DNA of 59,227 bases, taken from Caulobacter sp. (lineage in GTDB: Bacteria; Pseudomonadota; Alphaproteobacteria; Caulobacterales; Caulobacteraceae). The translations under genes and the position numbers were made by a program. Each line of letters begins with the position of its first letter. Positions within the stretch are counted from its first letter, which is position 1. Under the pieces are notes generated by a model that made no database searches, had not been told where the DNA came from, and saw nothing but the letters and a program-made list of their open reading frames with translations. The stretch is taken from positions 1-59,227 of the forward strand of contig JAUXMY010000034.1 of NCBI GenBank assembly GCA_030683005.1. Direction: 5' to 3'. Positions 27,405 to 38,171 of the stretch are shown piece after piece.

Positions 27405-28559
27405 CTACAGCAGCGCGCCCCGGCCGGCGGTCACTTCCGAATAGCGGTGGACCCGCACCGACTGCACCAGGCCAAAGCCGATCATCACCGTCAGCATGAC
27501 CGTGCCGCCGTAGCTGAGCAGCGGCATGGGGACGCCGACCACAGGCGCCAGGCCCATGACCATGGCGCCGTTGATCAGGACGTAGAGAGCGAAGGTCGCC
27601 GTCACCCCCGCCGTGGCCAGCCGGCCGAAATGGCTGTGACTGATCGAGGCGATGCGCAACGCCATGAAGATCACCGCGCCATAGAGGAACAGGATCGACA
27701 TGCAGCCGGCGAAGCCGAACTCCTCGGCCAGGGCCGCGAAGATGAAGTCGGTGTGTTTCTCGGGCAGGAAGTTCAGCTGGCTCTGGCTGCCCAGGCCGAA
27801 ACCCTTGCCCATCAGCCCGCCGGCCCCGAGCGCGATCTTGGACTGCAGGATGTGATAGCCGGCCCCCGACGGATCGGCGGCCGGGTTGAACAGCACGTCG
27901 ACCCGCGTGCGCTGGTATTCGTGCAGCACGAAGAAATACATGACAGGCGCGGCCACGGCGACGGCGCCGATGCCTGCCACGATGAACTTCCAGGACAGGC
28001 CGGCGAGGATCATGATCGCTATGCCGGTGAAGAGGATCAGCAGCGACGTCCCCAGGTCCGGCTGGTGCGCGACCAGCAGGGTCGGCATCGCAATCAGCGC
28101 GGCGGGGATCAGCAGCCACCAGCTGGCGCGGGCGCTGTCGGCGGACATGCCGTGATAGAAGCGCGCCAGCGCCAGCACGACCCCGACCTTCATGATCTCC
28201 GACGGCTGAAACCGCAACGGGCCGATCTGCAACCAGCGCTGCGCGCCCTTCGAGACGTCGCCGAAGAACTCGACGCCCACCAGCAGCACCAGGGCGACGA
28301 TATAGACCGGATAGGCCACCTGGAACCACAGCGTCAGAGGACACATGGCCAGGACGATCATCAGCGCGAAGAAGATCGCGAACCGGATCAGGTGCGGCGC
28401 GGCCCAGGGCGTCCAGGACAGGTCGGCGGCGGAAAACATGATCAGCGCCCCGGCCCCGGCGATCAGGCAGAGCGCCAGGCAGAAGGTCCAGTCGATCTCC
28501 GCGAACTTGATGATCAGCCGGTCGCGTTCGCCGGGACGGGTCAGGGCGCTGGCGGTCAT
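27405..28559 (-). CDS. rodA: Rod-shape peptidoglycan polymerase RodA
   Basis: A 384-residue SEDS-family glycosyltransferase with about ten membrane helices. WLQIGPLRFQPSEIMKVG is the conserved catalytic loop, and QSQLNFLPEKHTDFIFAALAEEFGF follows, both hallmark RodA/FtsW motifs. With PBP2 (mrdA) it extends glycan strands in the lateral wall. The ATG overlaps the mrdA stop by four bases (ATGA), closing the mreC-mreD-mrdA-rodA block. RodA rather than FtsW is chosen by context. Confidence 0.95.
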   Translation of the reverse strand: MTASALTRPGERDRLIIKFAEIDWTFCLALCLIAGAGALIMFSAADLSWTPWAAPHLIRFAIFFALMIVLAMCPLTLWFQVAYPVYIVALVLLVGVEFFGDVSKGAQRWLQIGPLRFQPSEIMKVGVVLALARFYHGMSADSARASWWLLIPAALIAMPTLLVAHQPDLGTSLLILFTGIAIMILAGLSWKFIVAGIGAVAVAAPVMYFFVLHEYQRTRVDVLFNPAADPSGAGYHILQSKIALGAGGLMGKGFGLGSQSQLNFLPEKHTDFIFAALAEEFGFAGCMSILFLYGAVIFMALRIASISHSHFGRLATAGVTATFALYVLINGAMVMGLAPVVGVPMPLLSYGGTVMLTVMIGFGLVQSVRVHRYSEVTAGRGALL

Positions 28560-30553
28560 TGGGGAGCCTCGGGTGTGGCCGGCGGGAGGGCGGCGCCCTC
28601 GATCGCGGGCTCCGGCGCGGCGCCCTCGATGGGAGCGGCGGGATCGAGTTCCGGCATCGGCATCGGCTGCTCGACGCGGGCGCGAATTTCCGGGTCCTTG
28701 AGCAACGCCATGCGCATCACCTCGCGGGCGCGGGGCGCCGCGGCGGTGCCGCCGCCCAGGCCGCCGTGCTCGATCAGCACCGAGATGGCGTAGCGCGGCG
28801 CGTCGATCGGCGCGAAGGCGATGTACCAGTTGTGGTCGCGCAGACCCCAGCGGAAGCCGGCGCTCTTGCGCGACTCCCCTTCGCGGAACACCCGGACCTG
28901 GGCCGTGCCGGTCTTGCCGGCCATGCGGATGTCACCCAGGCCCAGCTGGCTCTGGCGGAAGGCGGTGCCGGAGGCGTCGTTGGCCACCGCGATCATACCG
29001 CCGCGCACATAGTCGAGGAACTCCTGCGCATAGGGCAGGTCCGGCGCGGCGTCGCCGCGCGGCCGCTCCACCCCGCCCACCGACTTGATCAGGCGCGGAC
29101 TGAGCGCCGTGTGGCCGTTGGCCAGCCGCGCGGTCATGACCGCCAGCTGCAGCGGATTGACCGCGATCAGGCCCTGACCGATGCCGTAGTTGACAGTATC
29201 TCCCGGGAACCACGTCCGGTTAGCGGGATTTCGATTGGCCTCCCGCTTCCACTCGCGGGACCCTACGATGCCCTTCTTCTGACCCGGGATGCCGATGTCG
29301 AAGATCTGGCCGAAGCCGAAGGCCTTGGCGGCCTTGGCGATGCCGTCGGGGCCGACCTTGAGCGCGGTCTGGTAGAAGTAGACGTCGCAGGAGTTTTTGA
29401 TCGCCTCGTGCATGTTCTGCGAGCCGTGGCGGCCCCAGCACCGCCAGGTGCGGTTGCCGAAGTACCAGCCGCCGGAGCAGTTGATCCGCACGTTCGGATC
29501 CACCCCGGCCTCGAGGGCGGCCAGGGCCACCATCGGCTTGAAGGTCGAGCCCGGCGGATAGGTGCCGCTCATCGCCTTGTCGAGCAGCGGCTTGCGCTCG
29601 TACTCGGCCAGCGCCTTGTATTCCGCGGTGGACAGACCCTTCACGAAGCGGTTGGCGTCAAAGCTGGGCGCGGAGGCCATGCAGAGCAGATCGCCGGTGC
29701 GGCAGTCCATCAGCACGATGGCGCCGCTCTCCTCACCCATGACTTCCAGCGCGCGCTGCTGGATGTCCGAATCGAGGGTCAGGCGGATTTCCTTGCCCGG
29801 CGTCGGCGGAATGTCGCCCTCGGGGTCGTTGCGCACGACGCGGCCCTGGGCGTCGACCTCCTGCTTCTGGGCGCCGGCCTTGCCGCGCAGTTCGATGTCG
29901 AAGGCCTTCTCCACGCCTTGGCGGCCGATCCGGAAGCCGGGATTGTAGAGCAGCGGGTCTATGGACAGGCCCTTGTCTGTCACCGCCTTGATGTCGCGAT
30001 CGTTGACCCGCGCGACGTAGCCGATGACGTGGGCGAAGGCGCCGCCGAACGGGTAGACCCGCACCTCGCCCATGTCGGCCGTCACGCCGGGCAGTTCGGG
30101 CGCCCGGACGTTGATGCGGGAGAACTCCTCCCAGCTCATGTCCTCCATGACCTGGACCGGCGACTTGCGCGGCGCCCGCTTGATGTCGCGGATCAGGCGC
30201 TCGCGGCGCTCGTCGGTGATCGGGACCAGCTGCGCCAGCTTGTCGACGATCCCCTCCACATCGGTGTCGGTCTCGCGCGAGACCAGCAGCCGGAAGTTGG
30301 GCCGGTTCGAGGCCAGGGTGACGCCGTTGCGGTCGAGGATCACGCCGCGCGGCGGGGGCACGAGGCGGAAATTGAACTGGTTGGACTGGGCCAGCTTCTG
30401 GTAGCGGCGGGCTTCAACCACCTGCAGATGGACCAGCCGCCCGCCCAGCGCCGCGAGGCCAAGGCCGGTGATGCCGCCCAGCAGGAAGGCGCGGCGGGTG
30501 AAGGCGCCCTGCCGCTCGTTGACCTCGGTGAAGAAGATCGTCGGCTCGCTCAA
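28556..30553 (-). CDS. mrdA: Peptidoglycan transpeptidase PBP2 (MrdA)
   Basis: 665 residues from TTG 30553, whose codon overlaps the mreD stop (TTGA). One N-terminal anchor (RRAFLLGGITGLGLAALGGR) precedes a PBP dimer domain starting at RLVPPPRGVILDRNG, then the transpeptidase motifs YPPGSTFKPMVA (catalytic Ser), KNSCDVYFYQ (SxD/N) and AGKTGTAQV. This is the elongasome class B PBP. An upstream in-frame extension would run across mreD in another frame and is unlike the family. The Pro/Glu-rich C-terminal tail is longer than usual. Confidence 0.95.
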   Translation of the reverse strand: MSEPTIFFTEVNERQGAFTRRAFLLGGITGLGLAALGGRLVHLQVVEARRYQKLAQSNQFNFRLVPPPRGVILDRNGVTLASNRPNFRLLVSRETDTDVEGIVDKLAQLVPITDERRERLIRDIKRAPRKSPVQVMEDMSWEEFSRINVRAPELPGVTADMGEVRVYPFGGAFAHVIGYVARVNDRDIKAVTDKGLSIDPLLYNPGFRIGRQGVEKAFDIELRGKAGAQKQEVDAQGRVVRNDPEGDIPPTPGKEIRLTLDSDIQQRALEVMGEESGAIVLMDCRTGDLLCMASAPSFDANRFVKGLSTAEYKALAEYERKPLLDKAMSGTYPPGSTFKPMVALAALEAGVDPNVRINCSGGWYFGNRTWRCWGRHGSQNMHEAIKNSCDVYFYQTALKVGPDGIAKAAKAFGFGQIFDIGIPGQKKGIVGSREWKREANRNPANRTWFPGDTVNYGIGQGLIAVNPLQLAVMTARLANGHTALSPRLIKSVGGVERPRGDAAPDLPYAQEFLDYVRGGMIAVANDASGTAFRQSQLGLGDIRMAGKTGTAQVRVFREGESRKSAGFRWGLRDHNWYIAFAPIDAPRYAISVLIEHGGLGGGTAAAPRAREVMRMALLKDPEIRARVEQPMPMPELDPAAPIEGAAPEPAIEGAALPPATPEAPQ

Positions 30554-31065
30554 CGGAACCTCACGTCGGCGTCGTCGAAGCGGTCGATCAGGCGGTGGGC
30601 GAACGGATACAGCAGGCTCGTCGCCAGGAACTGCCAGAACAGGGCGATCAGGTTGGGCGCCGACTTCACGTCCAGCATGGTGATCAGATAGCCCGTCGCC
30701 AGCGCCGCGGCGCAGACCCCGGCGTACCAGGCCCACATCATCGGTCGGCTTTGCCCGGTCATCATGTTGCGCATGAACAGGGTGCCGGCATAGGCGACCA
30801 GCAGCGAGACGCCCCACAGGCCCAGCGCGCCGCCCCAGAAGATGTCCAGGAAACAGCCCAGCACCAGCAGGGTGAAGGGGGCGATGATCGATGGCCGGAT
30901 TACCGCCCAGCCGAACGCGCAGACCATCGGAAACACCGGCTCGGGCAGATGCAGGCCGAATATCCGGACGGGCGAGGCGAACAGGATCGTGAAGCCCGCG
31001 CAGAGCAGGGCCGGCACGCCGATCCAGCGCCACGGGTCGAGCGGCCGCGCGGCGGAGAAGCTCAT
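30550..31065 (-). CDS. mreD: Rod-shape-determining protein MreD
   Basis: A 171-residue integral membrane protein with five or six hydrophobic segments (FPMVCAFGWAVIRPSIIAPF, LGCFLDIFWGGALGLWGVSL). Its sequence is weakly conserved, as usual for MreD, but size, topology and position between mreC and mrdA fix the assignment. It bridges MreC and the elongasome in the inner membrane. The ATG overlaps the mreC stop by four bases. Confidence 0.88.
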   Translation of the reverse strand: MSFSAARPLDPWRWIGVPALLCAGFTILFASPVRIFGLHLPEPVFPMVCAFGWAVIRPSIIAPFTLLVLGCFLDIFWGGALGLWGVSLLVAYAGTLFMRNMMTGQSRPMMWAWYAGVCAAALATGYLITMLDVKSAPNLIALFWQFLATSLLYPFAHRLIDRFDDADVRFR

Positions 31066-32129
31066 CGTCCGCCTCCGGGCGGCCCGGCGGGCGCGGGCGC
31101 GGGCGCGGTCGCCGGAGTCGGAGCCGGCGTCGGACGCGGCGGCGTTGTGGCCGCCGGCGGAACAGGCCTTGCAGCCGGGGGAGCGGCCTTCGGCGCGGGC
31201 GGCGGCGTGCGGATGATCCGCTCGTCCGGATTCTCGGTGATCACCGGCGGCAGCTGTGTCTGCTCCAGCGCCTTGCGATCTGCGAGCTGGGCATAGTCGC
31301 GGAACTTCATGATCCGGACCCAGTCGATCGCGCCGGAGTCGGAATCCAGCGCCACGCGCCAGCGGCCGTCGAGTCCCTTGACCACCCTGCCGACGGGCAG
31401 TCCGCGCGGCAACACGCCGCCGTCGCCGCTGGTCAGCACCCGGTCGCCGACCCGGATCGTTTCGCGCCCCCTCAGGTACTCAAGCCTGGGATTGGGTCCG
31501 CCGTCGCCGGTGAGTATGGCGCGGGCGTTGGTGCGGTCGATCATCACCGGTGTCCTGGAGGCGGCGTCGGTCAGCAGCAGCACCTTGCTCGCCCCGCGCG
31601 CAACACCGACCACCCGGCCGACCAGACCTCGTTCGCTGAGCACCGGGAAGCCGACCATGACGCCGGCTTCCACGCCCGCGTTGGCCAGTCGGTAGTTGGC
31701 CAGAGGTCCGCGGGAATCGGTGACGACCCGGGCGGTGACCATGTCGATCGGCGGATCGGTGCGGATGCCCAGCACGGCGCGAAGACGTTCGTTCTCGTCC
31801 TTCAGCCGGACCGCTTCGTCGGCCTGCTGCTGGAGCAGGACGAGCTCCCGCTTCAGACGCCGGTTCTCGCTGGCGGTGAAGACGTAGCTGCCCAGCCAGC
31901 CCATGATGTCGCCGGTCCACTCGCCGGGCTTGGCGACGACGCCGCCGACCGGCGCGGCCACGGTGTCCACCGCCTGGCGCGCGGCGCCATAGGCCTCGGT
32001 CTGGAAGGTTTCACGACGGTCGCTGAGCAGCATCGCGCCGCCGATGATGACAGCGACAATCAGGGCCACCGCCGCCGTCCAGGTCAGCGGGACCTTGAGT
32101 TCCCCGAACGGATCCTGCCGAAGCGGCAC
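31062..32129 (-). CDS. mreC: Rod-shape-determining protein MreC
   Basis: 355 residues with a single N-terminal membrane segment (AVALIVAVIIGGAMLLS), a coiled-coil (ENRRLKRELVLLQQQADEAV), and the periplasmic beta domain (VVTDSRGPLANYRLANAGVE, SERGLVGRVVGVARGASKVL) typical of MreC. After about residue 305 comes a Pro/Ala-rich, disordered-looking C-terminal tail, a feature of Caulobacterales MreC proteins. It organises PBP2 and RodA outside the membrane. mreB lies 50 bases upstream in the same direction. Confidence 0.93.
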   Translation of the reverse strand: MPLRQDPFGELKVPLTWTAAVALIVAVIIGGAMLLSDRRETFQTEAYGAARQAVDTVAAPVGGVVAKPGEWTGDIMGWLGSYVFTASENRRLKRELVLLQQQADEAVRLKDENERLRAVLGIRTDPPIDMVTARVVTDSRGPLANYRLANAGVEAGVMVGFPVLSERGLVGRVVGVARGASKVLLLTDAASRTPVMIDRTNARAILTGDGGPNPRLEYLRGRETIRVGDRVLTSGDGGVLPRGLPVGRVVKGLDGRWRVALDSDSGAIDWVRIMKFRDYAQLADRKALEQTQLPPVITENPDERIIRTPPPAPKAAPPAARPVPPAATTPPRPTPAPTPATAPAPAPAGPPGGGR

Positions 32130-32179
32130 CCCGTACCTCCGTCAGGACGCCCCCGAGCGTCCGACCTGTTCTGCCGATG

Positions 32180-33223
<1,044 letters not shown>

Positions 33224-33399
33224 TCAGGGCCTTGGATTCTAGGGGCGTTTTGGGACTGGCGAGGCAAGGTACCGCAAGCCCGGCGCCACACCGCGAGCGC
33301 GCCCCCCCGGACGCAACGTCGCCTAGGCGGCTGAACATGCTGATGTCACGCCGTTTGCACCGCGAACGTGTTGAATTCAAGGTCTATTAAGACCCGCTT

Positions 33400-34278
33400 T
33401 CAACCAAGCGCCGCGAGGGCGACTCCCGCAGCGGTCACCCCGCCCGCGATCCACTGCCCAAGCGTCACCCGTTCGGCGAAGAGTCGACGTCCGGCCAGGG
33501 CCGCCAGCGGCATCTCGACCACCCCGACGGCGCGTACAAGCCCTGCTGGCGCAAGGGCCAGCGCAATGAACCATCCCGCCGATGCGGCCGCGCCGAAAAA
33601 GCCTGCGCCCATCGAGACGCGCCATGACCGGACCGCCGCCGCCAGCGACGCCTTGTCGCGAATCGCCAGCCAGGAGGTGAGCGCCGCCGACTGCATCGCC
33701 TGCACCACGGCGACGGTGATCAGGGCGGCGGGAATCGGATGGTCCGCATCCAGACCAATCGAGGCCTGCCGGAAGGCGTTCGCCGAGATCGCGAAGCAGA
33801 ATCCCGACAGCGTCCCCAGCGCCGCGGCTGTCCAGTCGCGGGCGTCCTGTCCCCGTTTGGGCCAGGACAGCGCCACCAGCCCCGCCGTGGCCAGGGCGAT
33901 GCCGAGCCAGGCGTAGACCTTCAGGGGGTCCCCGAACACCACCAGCCCCAGGATGGCCGCGAACGGCAGCCCGCTCTGCTGGAAGGCCGTGCCCAGCGCG
34001 AAGCTGGACCGCTGCATGGCGGTCAGCAGCGCCGCCGTGGCGCCCAGTTGCATCAGGCCGCCCAGCGCGCACCAGGCCAGGTAGGTCGGCGAGAACACCG
34101 GCTCGACCGGCAGGACGAGCAACGTCACAGCCACGAACACGAGGCTGAAGGGCAGTCCGAACAGGAACCGCACCAGCGTCGCGCCCCACGGCCCGGCCCC
34201 GGTCATCAGGCTGCGCTGGGCGGCGTTGCGCGCCACCTGGAAGGCGGCCGCAAGGACGGTGACGGGGATCCAGATCAT
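33400..34278 (-). CDS. EamA/DMT-family transporter
   Basis: A 292-residue membrane protein with about ten helices, starting MIWIPVTVLAAAFQVARNAA. The first repeat holds SLMTGAGPWGATLVRFLFGLPFS and the end (PAGLVRAVGVVEMPLAALAGRRL) matches EamA members. Substrate unknown. It lies downstream of leuA in the same direction, but a perfect 12-base inverted repeat (34300-34326) separates them, so cotranscription is uncertain. Its stop is about 175 bases from the mreB start, and the mreB promoter region overlaps the spacer. Confidence 0.82.
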   Translation of the reverse strand: MIWIPVTVLAAAFQVARNAAQRSLMTGAGPWGATLVRFLFGLPFSLVFVAVTLLVLPVEPVFSPTYLAWCALGGLMQLGATAALLTAMQRSSFALGTAFQQSGLPFAAILGLVVFGDPLKVYAWLGIALATAGLVALSWPKRGQDARDWTAAALGTLSGFCFAISANAFRQASIGLDADHPIPAALITVAVVQAMQSAALTSWLAIRDKASLAAAVRSWRVSMGAGFFGAAASAGWFIALALAPAGLVRAVGVVEMPLAALAGRRLFAERVTLGQWIAGGVTAAGVALAALG

Positions 34279-34299
34279 CGGGGGCCTTGGCGCAGACGC

Positions 34300-34326
34300 G
34301 GGACAGACACCTGCGGTGTCTGTCCC
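34300..34326. repeat. Perfect 12-base inverted repeat downstream of leuA
   Basis: GGGACAGACACC-TGC-GGTGTCTGTCCC folds into a 12-pair hairpin five bases after the leuA stop (34332). No T-run follows on the minus strand, so it is a REP-like hairpin or weak terminator rather than a classical one. It resembles the GGGGACATG palindromes in its GGGACA/TGTCCC ends. Confidence 0.75.
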
Positions 34327-34331
34327 TGACG

Positions 34332-35891
34332 CTAGAACCCGCTGGCGATGGCCGTTTCGGGACGGCCCTTCTCCTTGCGGGAGAAGAGGTTGTTGAGCGC
34401 GTTGACATAGGCCTTGGCGCTGGCGGTCAGGGTGTCGGTGTCGGCGGCCGCGCCGGTAGCGATGCGGCCGTCCTCTTCCAGCCGCACGGAGACCTGGGCC
34501 TGGGCATCGGTGCCCTCGGTGACCGCGTGGACCTGGAACAGCCGCAGGGCGGCCTGGTGGGGCACGATTTCGTGGATGGCGTTGAACACCGCATCGACCG
34601 GACCGTCACCGCTGGCTTCCGCGCGCTTCTCGACGCCGTCGACGTCCAGCGTCAGTTCGGCCGACTGGCCCTCGGTGCCGGCGATGACGCGCAGATGGAC
34701 GACGCGGATGCGCTCTGAACCGCGCGCCAGGGCGTCGTCGACCAGGGCGATGATGTCGTCGTCGAAGACGTGCTTCTTCTTGTCGGCCAGTTCCTTGAAC
34801 CGGATGAAGGCCTCGTTCAGCGCGTTCTGGCCCAGCTCGTAGCCCAGGGCCTTCAGCTTCTCGCGGAAGGCGTGGCGGCCGGAGTGCTTGCCCATGACCA
34901 GATTGGTGGCGCCCTGCCCCACGTCCTCGGGCCGCATGATCTCGTAGGTCTCGGCGTTCTTGAGCATGCCGTCCTGATGGATGCCGCTCTCGTGGGCGAA
35001 GGCGTTCTTGCCGACGATCGCCTTGTTGAACTGCACCGGGAAGCCGGTGATGGCCGAGACGTAACGGCTGGCGCGGGTGATGTGCATCGGCTCGACGCCC
35101 GTCCCGAAGCACAGGTCCTCGCCGCGGACCTTCAGGGCCATGACGATCTCTTCCAGCGCCGCGTTGCCGGCCCGCTCGCCGATGCCGTTGACCGCGCACT
35201 CGACCTGGCGCGCCCCGCCCTGCACGGCGGCCAGGGAATTGGCGACGGCCAGACCCAGGTCGTTGTGGCAGTGGGCCGAGAAGATGACGTTGTCGGCGCC
35301 CGGCACCTTGGCGATCACGTCGCGGAACAGGTTCGCGTACTCGTCCGGATAGCTGTAGCCGACGGTGTCGGGCAGGTTGATCGTCGTCGCCCCGGCGCGG
35401 ATCGCCGCCTCGACGCAGCGGTACAGGAACTCGCGCTCGGTGCGGGTGGCGTCCTCGGCCGACCATTCGACATCGTCGGTGTGGTTGCGGGCCCGGCTGA
35501 CCGAGGCGATGACCGCCTCCAGCACGGCGTCCGGCTCCATCTGCAGCTTCCACTTCATGTGCACCGGGCTGGTGGAGATGAAGGTGTGGATGCGGCCGCG
35601 CCTGGCCGGCTTGATGGCCTCGGCGCAGCGGTCGATGTCGGCGGCGGCGGCGCGGGCCAGACCGCAGATGGTGCTTTCCGTGACGATCTGAGAGATCGCC
35701 TTGACCGCCTCGAAGTCGCCGTTGGAGGCGATCGGGAAGCCGGCTTCGATGACATCGACCCCCATCTCCTCGAGGATCTTGGCCAGCTCGATCTTCTCGT
35801 CATGGCTCATCGAGGCGCCGGGCGATTGCTCGCCGTCGCGCATGGTGGTGTCGAATACGATGACGCGCCCGGCGTCGGATACGGAGGTCAT
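34332..35891 (-). CDS. leuA: 2-isopropylmalate synthase LeuA
   Basis: LeuA condenses 2-oxoisovalerate with acetyl-CoA, the first step of leucine synthesis. The 519-residue protein has the TIM-barrel start [16 protein letters not shown], the metal-site [20 protein letters not shown], and the [19 protein letters not shown] motif, followed by a C-terminal regulatory domain for leucine feedback ([19 protein letters not shown]). A Leu-rich leader peptide and attenuator lie just upstream, so control is by both attenuation and feedback. Confidence 0.96.
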   Translation of the reverse strand: MTSVSDAGRVIVFDTTMRDGEQSPGASMSHDEKIELAKILEEMGVDVIEAGFPIASNGDFEAVKAISQIVTESTICGLARAAAADIDRCAEAIKPARRGRIHTFISTSPVHMKWKLQMEPDAVLEAVIASVSRARNHTDDVEWSAEDATRTEREFLYRCVEAAIRAGATTINLPDTVGYSYPDEYANLFRDVIAKVPGADNVIFSAHCHNDLGLAVANSLAAVQGGARQVECAVNGIGERAGNAALEEIVMALKVRGEDLCFGTGVEPMHITRASRYVSAITGFPVQFNKAIVGKNAFAHESGIHQDGMLKNAETYEIMRPEDVGQGATNLVMGKHSGRHAFREKLKALGYELGQNALNEAFIRFKELADKKKHVFDDDIIALVDDALARGSERIRVVHLRVIAGTEGQSAELTLDVDGVEKRAEASGDGPVDAVFNAIHEIVPHQAALRLFQVHAVTEGTDAQAQVSVRLEEDGRIATGAAADTDTLTASAKAYVNALNNLFSRKEKGRPETAIASGF

Positions 35892-35940
35892 TGGAATGTT
35901 GCTTTCGTCGCGGTCCAGGGGATCAGGCGGTTAGAACAAG

Positions 35941-35992
35941 GCCCCTGAGCACCCGGTCGCGACAGCGCGCGACTAAGCGGTCGCCCAGGGGC
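35941..35992 (-). terminator. leuA attenuator terminator hairpin
   Basis: On the transcript, GCCCCTGGGC (35992-35983) pairs with GCTCAGGGGC (35950-35941), ten positions with one G-U, enclosing an inner GTCGCG/CGCGAC hairpin, and is followed by CTTGTTCTAA. The alternative hairpin GGGGCT-TAGC-AGCCCC (36003-35988) shares the 5' arm and overlaps the end of the leader peptide frame, the expected switch for ribosome-mediated attenuation. Confidence 0.75.
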
Positions 35993-36044
35993 TGCTAAGC
36001 CCCGGGATAAGAAGAAGACGCAGGCTGGTTTGCGCACGTTGCAT
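35973..36044 (-). CDS. leuL: leuA leader peptide
   Basis: A 23-codon frame MQRAQTSLRLLLIPGLSSPW plus ATA, ending TAG, 81 bases before leuA. It has five Leu codons, including three consecutive CTT, a Leu codon rarely preferred in GC-rich genomes. Its 3' part overlaps the antiterminator hairpin. Ribosome stalling when Leu-tRNA is scarce would favour the alternative hairpin and leuA expression. The peptide probably has no other function. Confidence 0.82.
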   Translation of the reverse strand: MQRAQTSLRLLLIPGLSSPWATA

Positions 36045-36139
36045 GCGGCGTGAATACAGAATCCGGCGGAATCGCGCAAGGGTCTTGCGCGGGCGGGCGC
36101 GCTTTCGACCCTCCGCGCAAGTTTATGTCCGCGAACGGC

Positions 36140-38089
36140 CTACTTTGGCCGCGTGACGATCGCGAAGTCAGGCGTCGGCCGGTCGAACCAGCCTGTCAGT
36201 CGCTGCAGCGCCAGTGGATTGCCCGCGATCTTCGCCTCGCCGCTGGCCACCTTCGTCGCCAGAGGCGCGCCTGTGAGGAGCGACTGCATCAGCAGCGGCC
36301 GGGGCAGCGTCAGCGTCGCGTCGGCCTTGTCCCCCTCGGCCGCCGGCTCGGCGGTCAGCACGCCGTTGCGGACCTGGACCAGGAAGCGCTCCTTGCGCTC
36401 CGGGAAGGCGAAGATGACCCGCAGCTTCGCATTGCCGGCCTTCTCGGGGTCCAGGCGCACGGCCAGCAGATCGAAGATCATCGGGCTGGGCAGATTGGCG
36501 ATGATGTCGGGCGAGCCGGACACGGGGGACGGCGTGGGACCGCCGTTGCGCAGCTCCACGGCGCCCGACAGGTACATGTTGCGCCACAGCGAGCTTTCGG
36601 CCTGCCAGGCCAGCTGTTCGTAGGTCCGCGCCAGGGCCAGGCTGGCCTCGGCGTCCTTCGGGTTGTCGAGCACCACGTTGTTCAGCAGGGTCGCGGCCCA
36701 GCTGTATTCGCCCGCGTCATAGGCGCCCCCCGCGAGGGCCTTGACCTTCGCCGCGCCGCCCATGGCCGCGACATAGCGACCGGCCTGGTCGGCGGGGTCG
36801 AGCACGGCCAGGTTCACGGGGTTGGCGTCGTACCAACCCATGTAGCGCTGATAGACCGCCCGGCTGTTGAAGCTCATCGAGCCGTAGTAGCCGCGGTTGA
36901 ACCACTGGCGCGCCAGGGCCGGCGGCAGGGCGATGCGGTTGGCGATCTCCGCGCCGGTGTACCCCTGGTTCATCAGCCGCACGGTCTGGTCGTGCAGGTA
37001 TTTGTAGGCGTCGGCGTGGTCGGCCAGATAGGCGCGGACGACATCGCCGCCGAAGCGTGGCCAGCCGTGGCTGGTGAACATCACGTCGGTGCGGTCGCCG
37101 TACAGGCGCAGCGACTCGCCCAGATAGCCGGCCCAGGCGCGGGAATCGCGGACCAGCGCGCCGCGCGGCGTCAGGACGTTGTGCATGGTCGGGTTGGCGT
37201 TCTCCGCCATGCACAGGATCCGCCAGTCGGGGAAGTAGAGGTTCATCTCCGCCGGCGCCTCGGTGCCGGGCGTCATCTGGAACTCGATCCGCACCCCGTC
37301 GATGACCAGGGTCTCGCCGGTGCGCTCGATGCTCTTCGTCGGCGGGATCAGGGTCATCGTGCCCTTGGAGATCGCCTGGCCGATGCCCGAGCTGATCTGG
37401 CCCTCGGGCCCGGGAGCCAGGTTGTAGCCGAACTGGTAGGTGGCCCGGCGGCTCATGGCGGCGCCGGCGATGACGTTCTCGCTGACCGCCTCCTCCAGGA
37501 AGCCGTGCGGCGCGATGATCTGGACCTTGCCGGCGTCGACGTCGGCCTGGCTGACCATGCCCTTGACCCCGCCGAAGTGGTCGGTGTGGCTGTGGGTGTA
37601 GATGACCGCCACCACCGGGCGCGCGCCGAGCTTTTCATTGACCAGCGCCAGGGCGGCGGCGGCCGTTTCGGCCGTGGTCAGTGGGTCGATGACGATCCAG
37701 CCGATCTCGCCCTTGATGAAGGTGGCGTTGGAGATGTCGAAGCCGCGCACCTGCCAGATGGTGTCGGACACCTGGAACAGGCCGTTCTTGCGCAGCAGTT
37801 CGGCCTGCCGCCAGAGGCTGGGATTGACCGTGCCCGGCGCCTCGCCGGTGATGAAGTCCCAGGCGGTCAGGTCCCAGGCGACGGCGCCGTCGGCGCGACG
37901 GATCACCGGATCGGCCCGCGTGCCGACAAAGCCCCGGGTGGCGAACTCATAGTCCTGACGGTCGGCGAAAGGCAGTGCGTCCTTGAGCGCCTTCTGGGCC
38001 TTGAGCGTGGCCGGAGACGGCGCCTCGGCGGCGGCGACGGGGCCGGCCAGCAGCGAAGCCGCCAGCATGACGATGATCGAACGGCGCAT
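36140..38089 (-). CDS. Alkyl/aryl-sulfatase, metallo-beta-lactamase fold (SdsA-like)
   Basis: 649 residues with a signal peptide (MRRSIIVMLAASLLAGPVAA). The zinc site YTHSHTDHFGGVKGM is the HxHxDH motif of the metallo-beta-lactamase fold, and the body (LTAWDFITGEAPGTVNPSLW, YFPDWRILCMAENANPTMHN) and the C-terminal SCP2-like domain (about 525-645) match SdsA1-type alkylsulfatases that release sulfate from alkyl sulfates such as dodecyl sulfate. Likely periplasmic. It stands alone, with no obvious sulfate-uptake gene beside it. Confidence 0.9.
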   Translation of the reverse strand: MRRSIIVMLAASLLAGPVAAAEAPSPATLKAQKALKDALPFADRQDYEFATRGFVGTRADPVIRRADGAVAWDLTAWDFITGEAPGTVNPSLWRQAELLRKNGLFQVSDTIWQVRGFDISNATFIKGEIGWIVIDPLTTAETAAAALALVNEKLGARPVVAVIYTHSHTDHFGGVKGMVSQADVDAGKVQIIAPHGFLEEAVSENVIAGAAMSRRATYQFGYNLAPGPEGQISSGIGQAISKGTMTLIPPTKSIERTGETLVIDGVRIEFQMTPGTEAPAEMNLYFPDWRILCMAENANPTMHNVLTPRGALVRDSRAWAGYLGESLRLYGDRTDVMFTSHGWPRFGGDVVRAYLADHADAYKYLHDQTVRLMNQGYTGAEIANRIALPPALARQWFNRGYYGSMSFNSRAVYQRYMGWYDANPVNLAVLDPADQAGRYVAAMGGAAKVKALAGGAYDAGEYSWAATLLNNVVLDNPKDAEASLALARTYEQLAWQAESSLWRNMYLSGAVELRNGGPTPSPVSGSPDIIANLPSPMIFDLLAVRLDPEKAGNAKLRVIFAFPERKERFLVQVRNGVLTAEPAAEGDKADATLTLPRPLLMQSLLTGAPLATKVASGEAKIAGNPLALQRLTGWFDRPTPDFAIVTRPK

Positions 38090-38171
38090 GGTTTCCCCCG
38101 GCGTCTTCTGTGGTTGGCTCCAGCCTATCGGAACGATGCCTCAGAACTGTCACCCAGGGTACAGTTGCGCG

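Noticed and set aside
28559..30691. Long reading frame antisense to mrdA
   Set aside because: Biased translation without domains, opposite a complete PBP2 gene.
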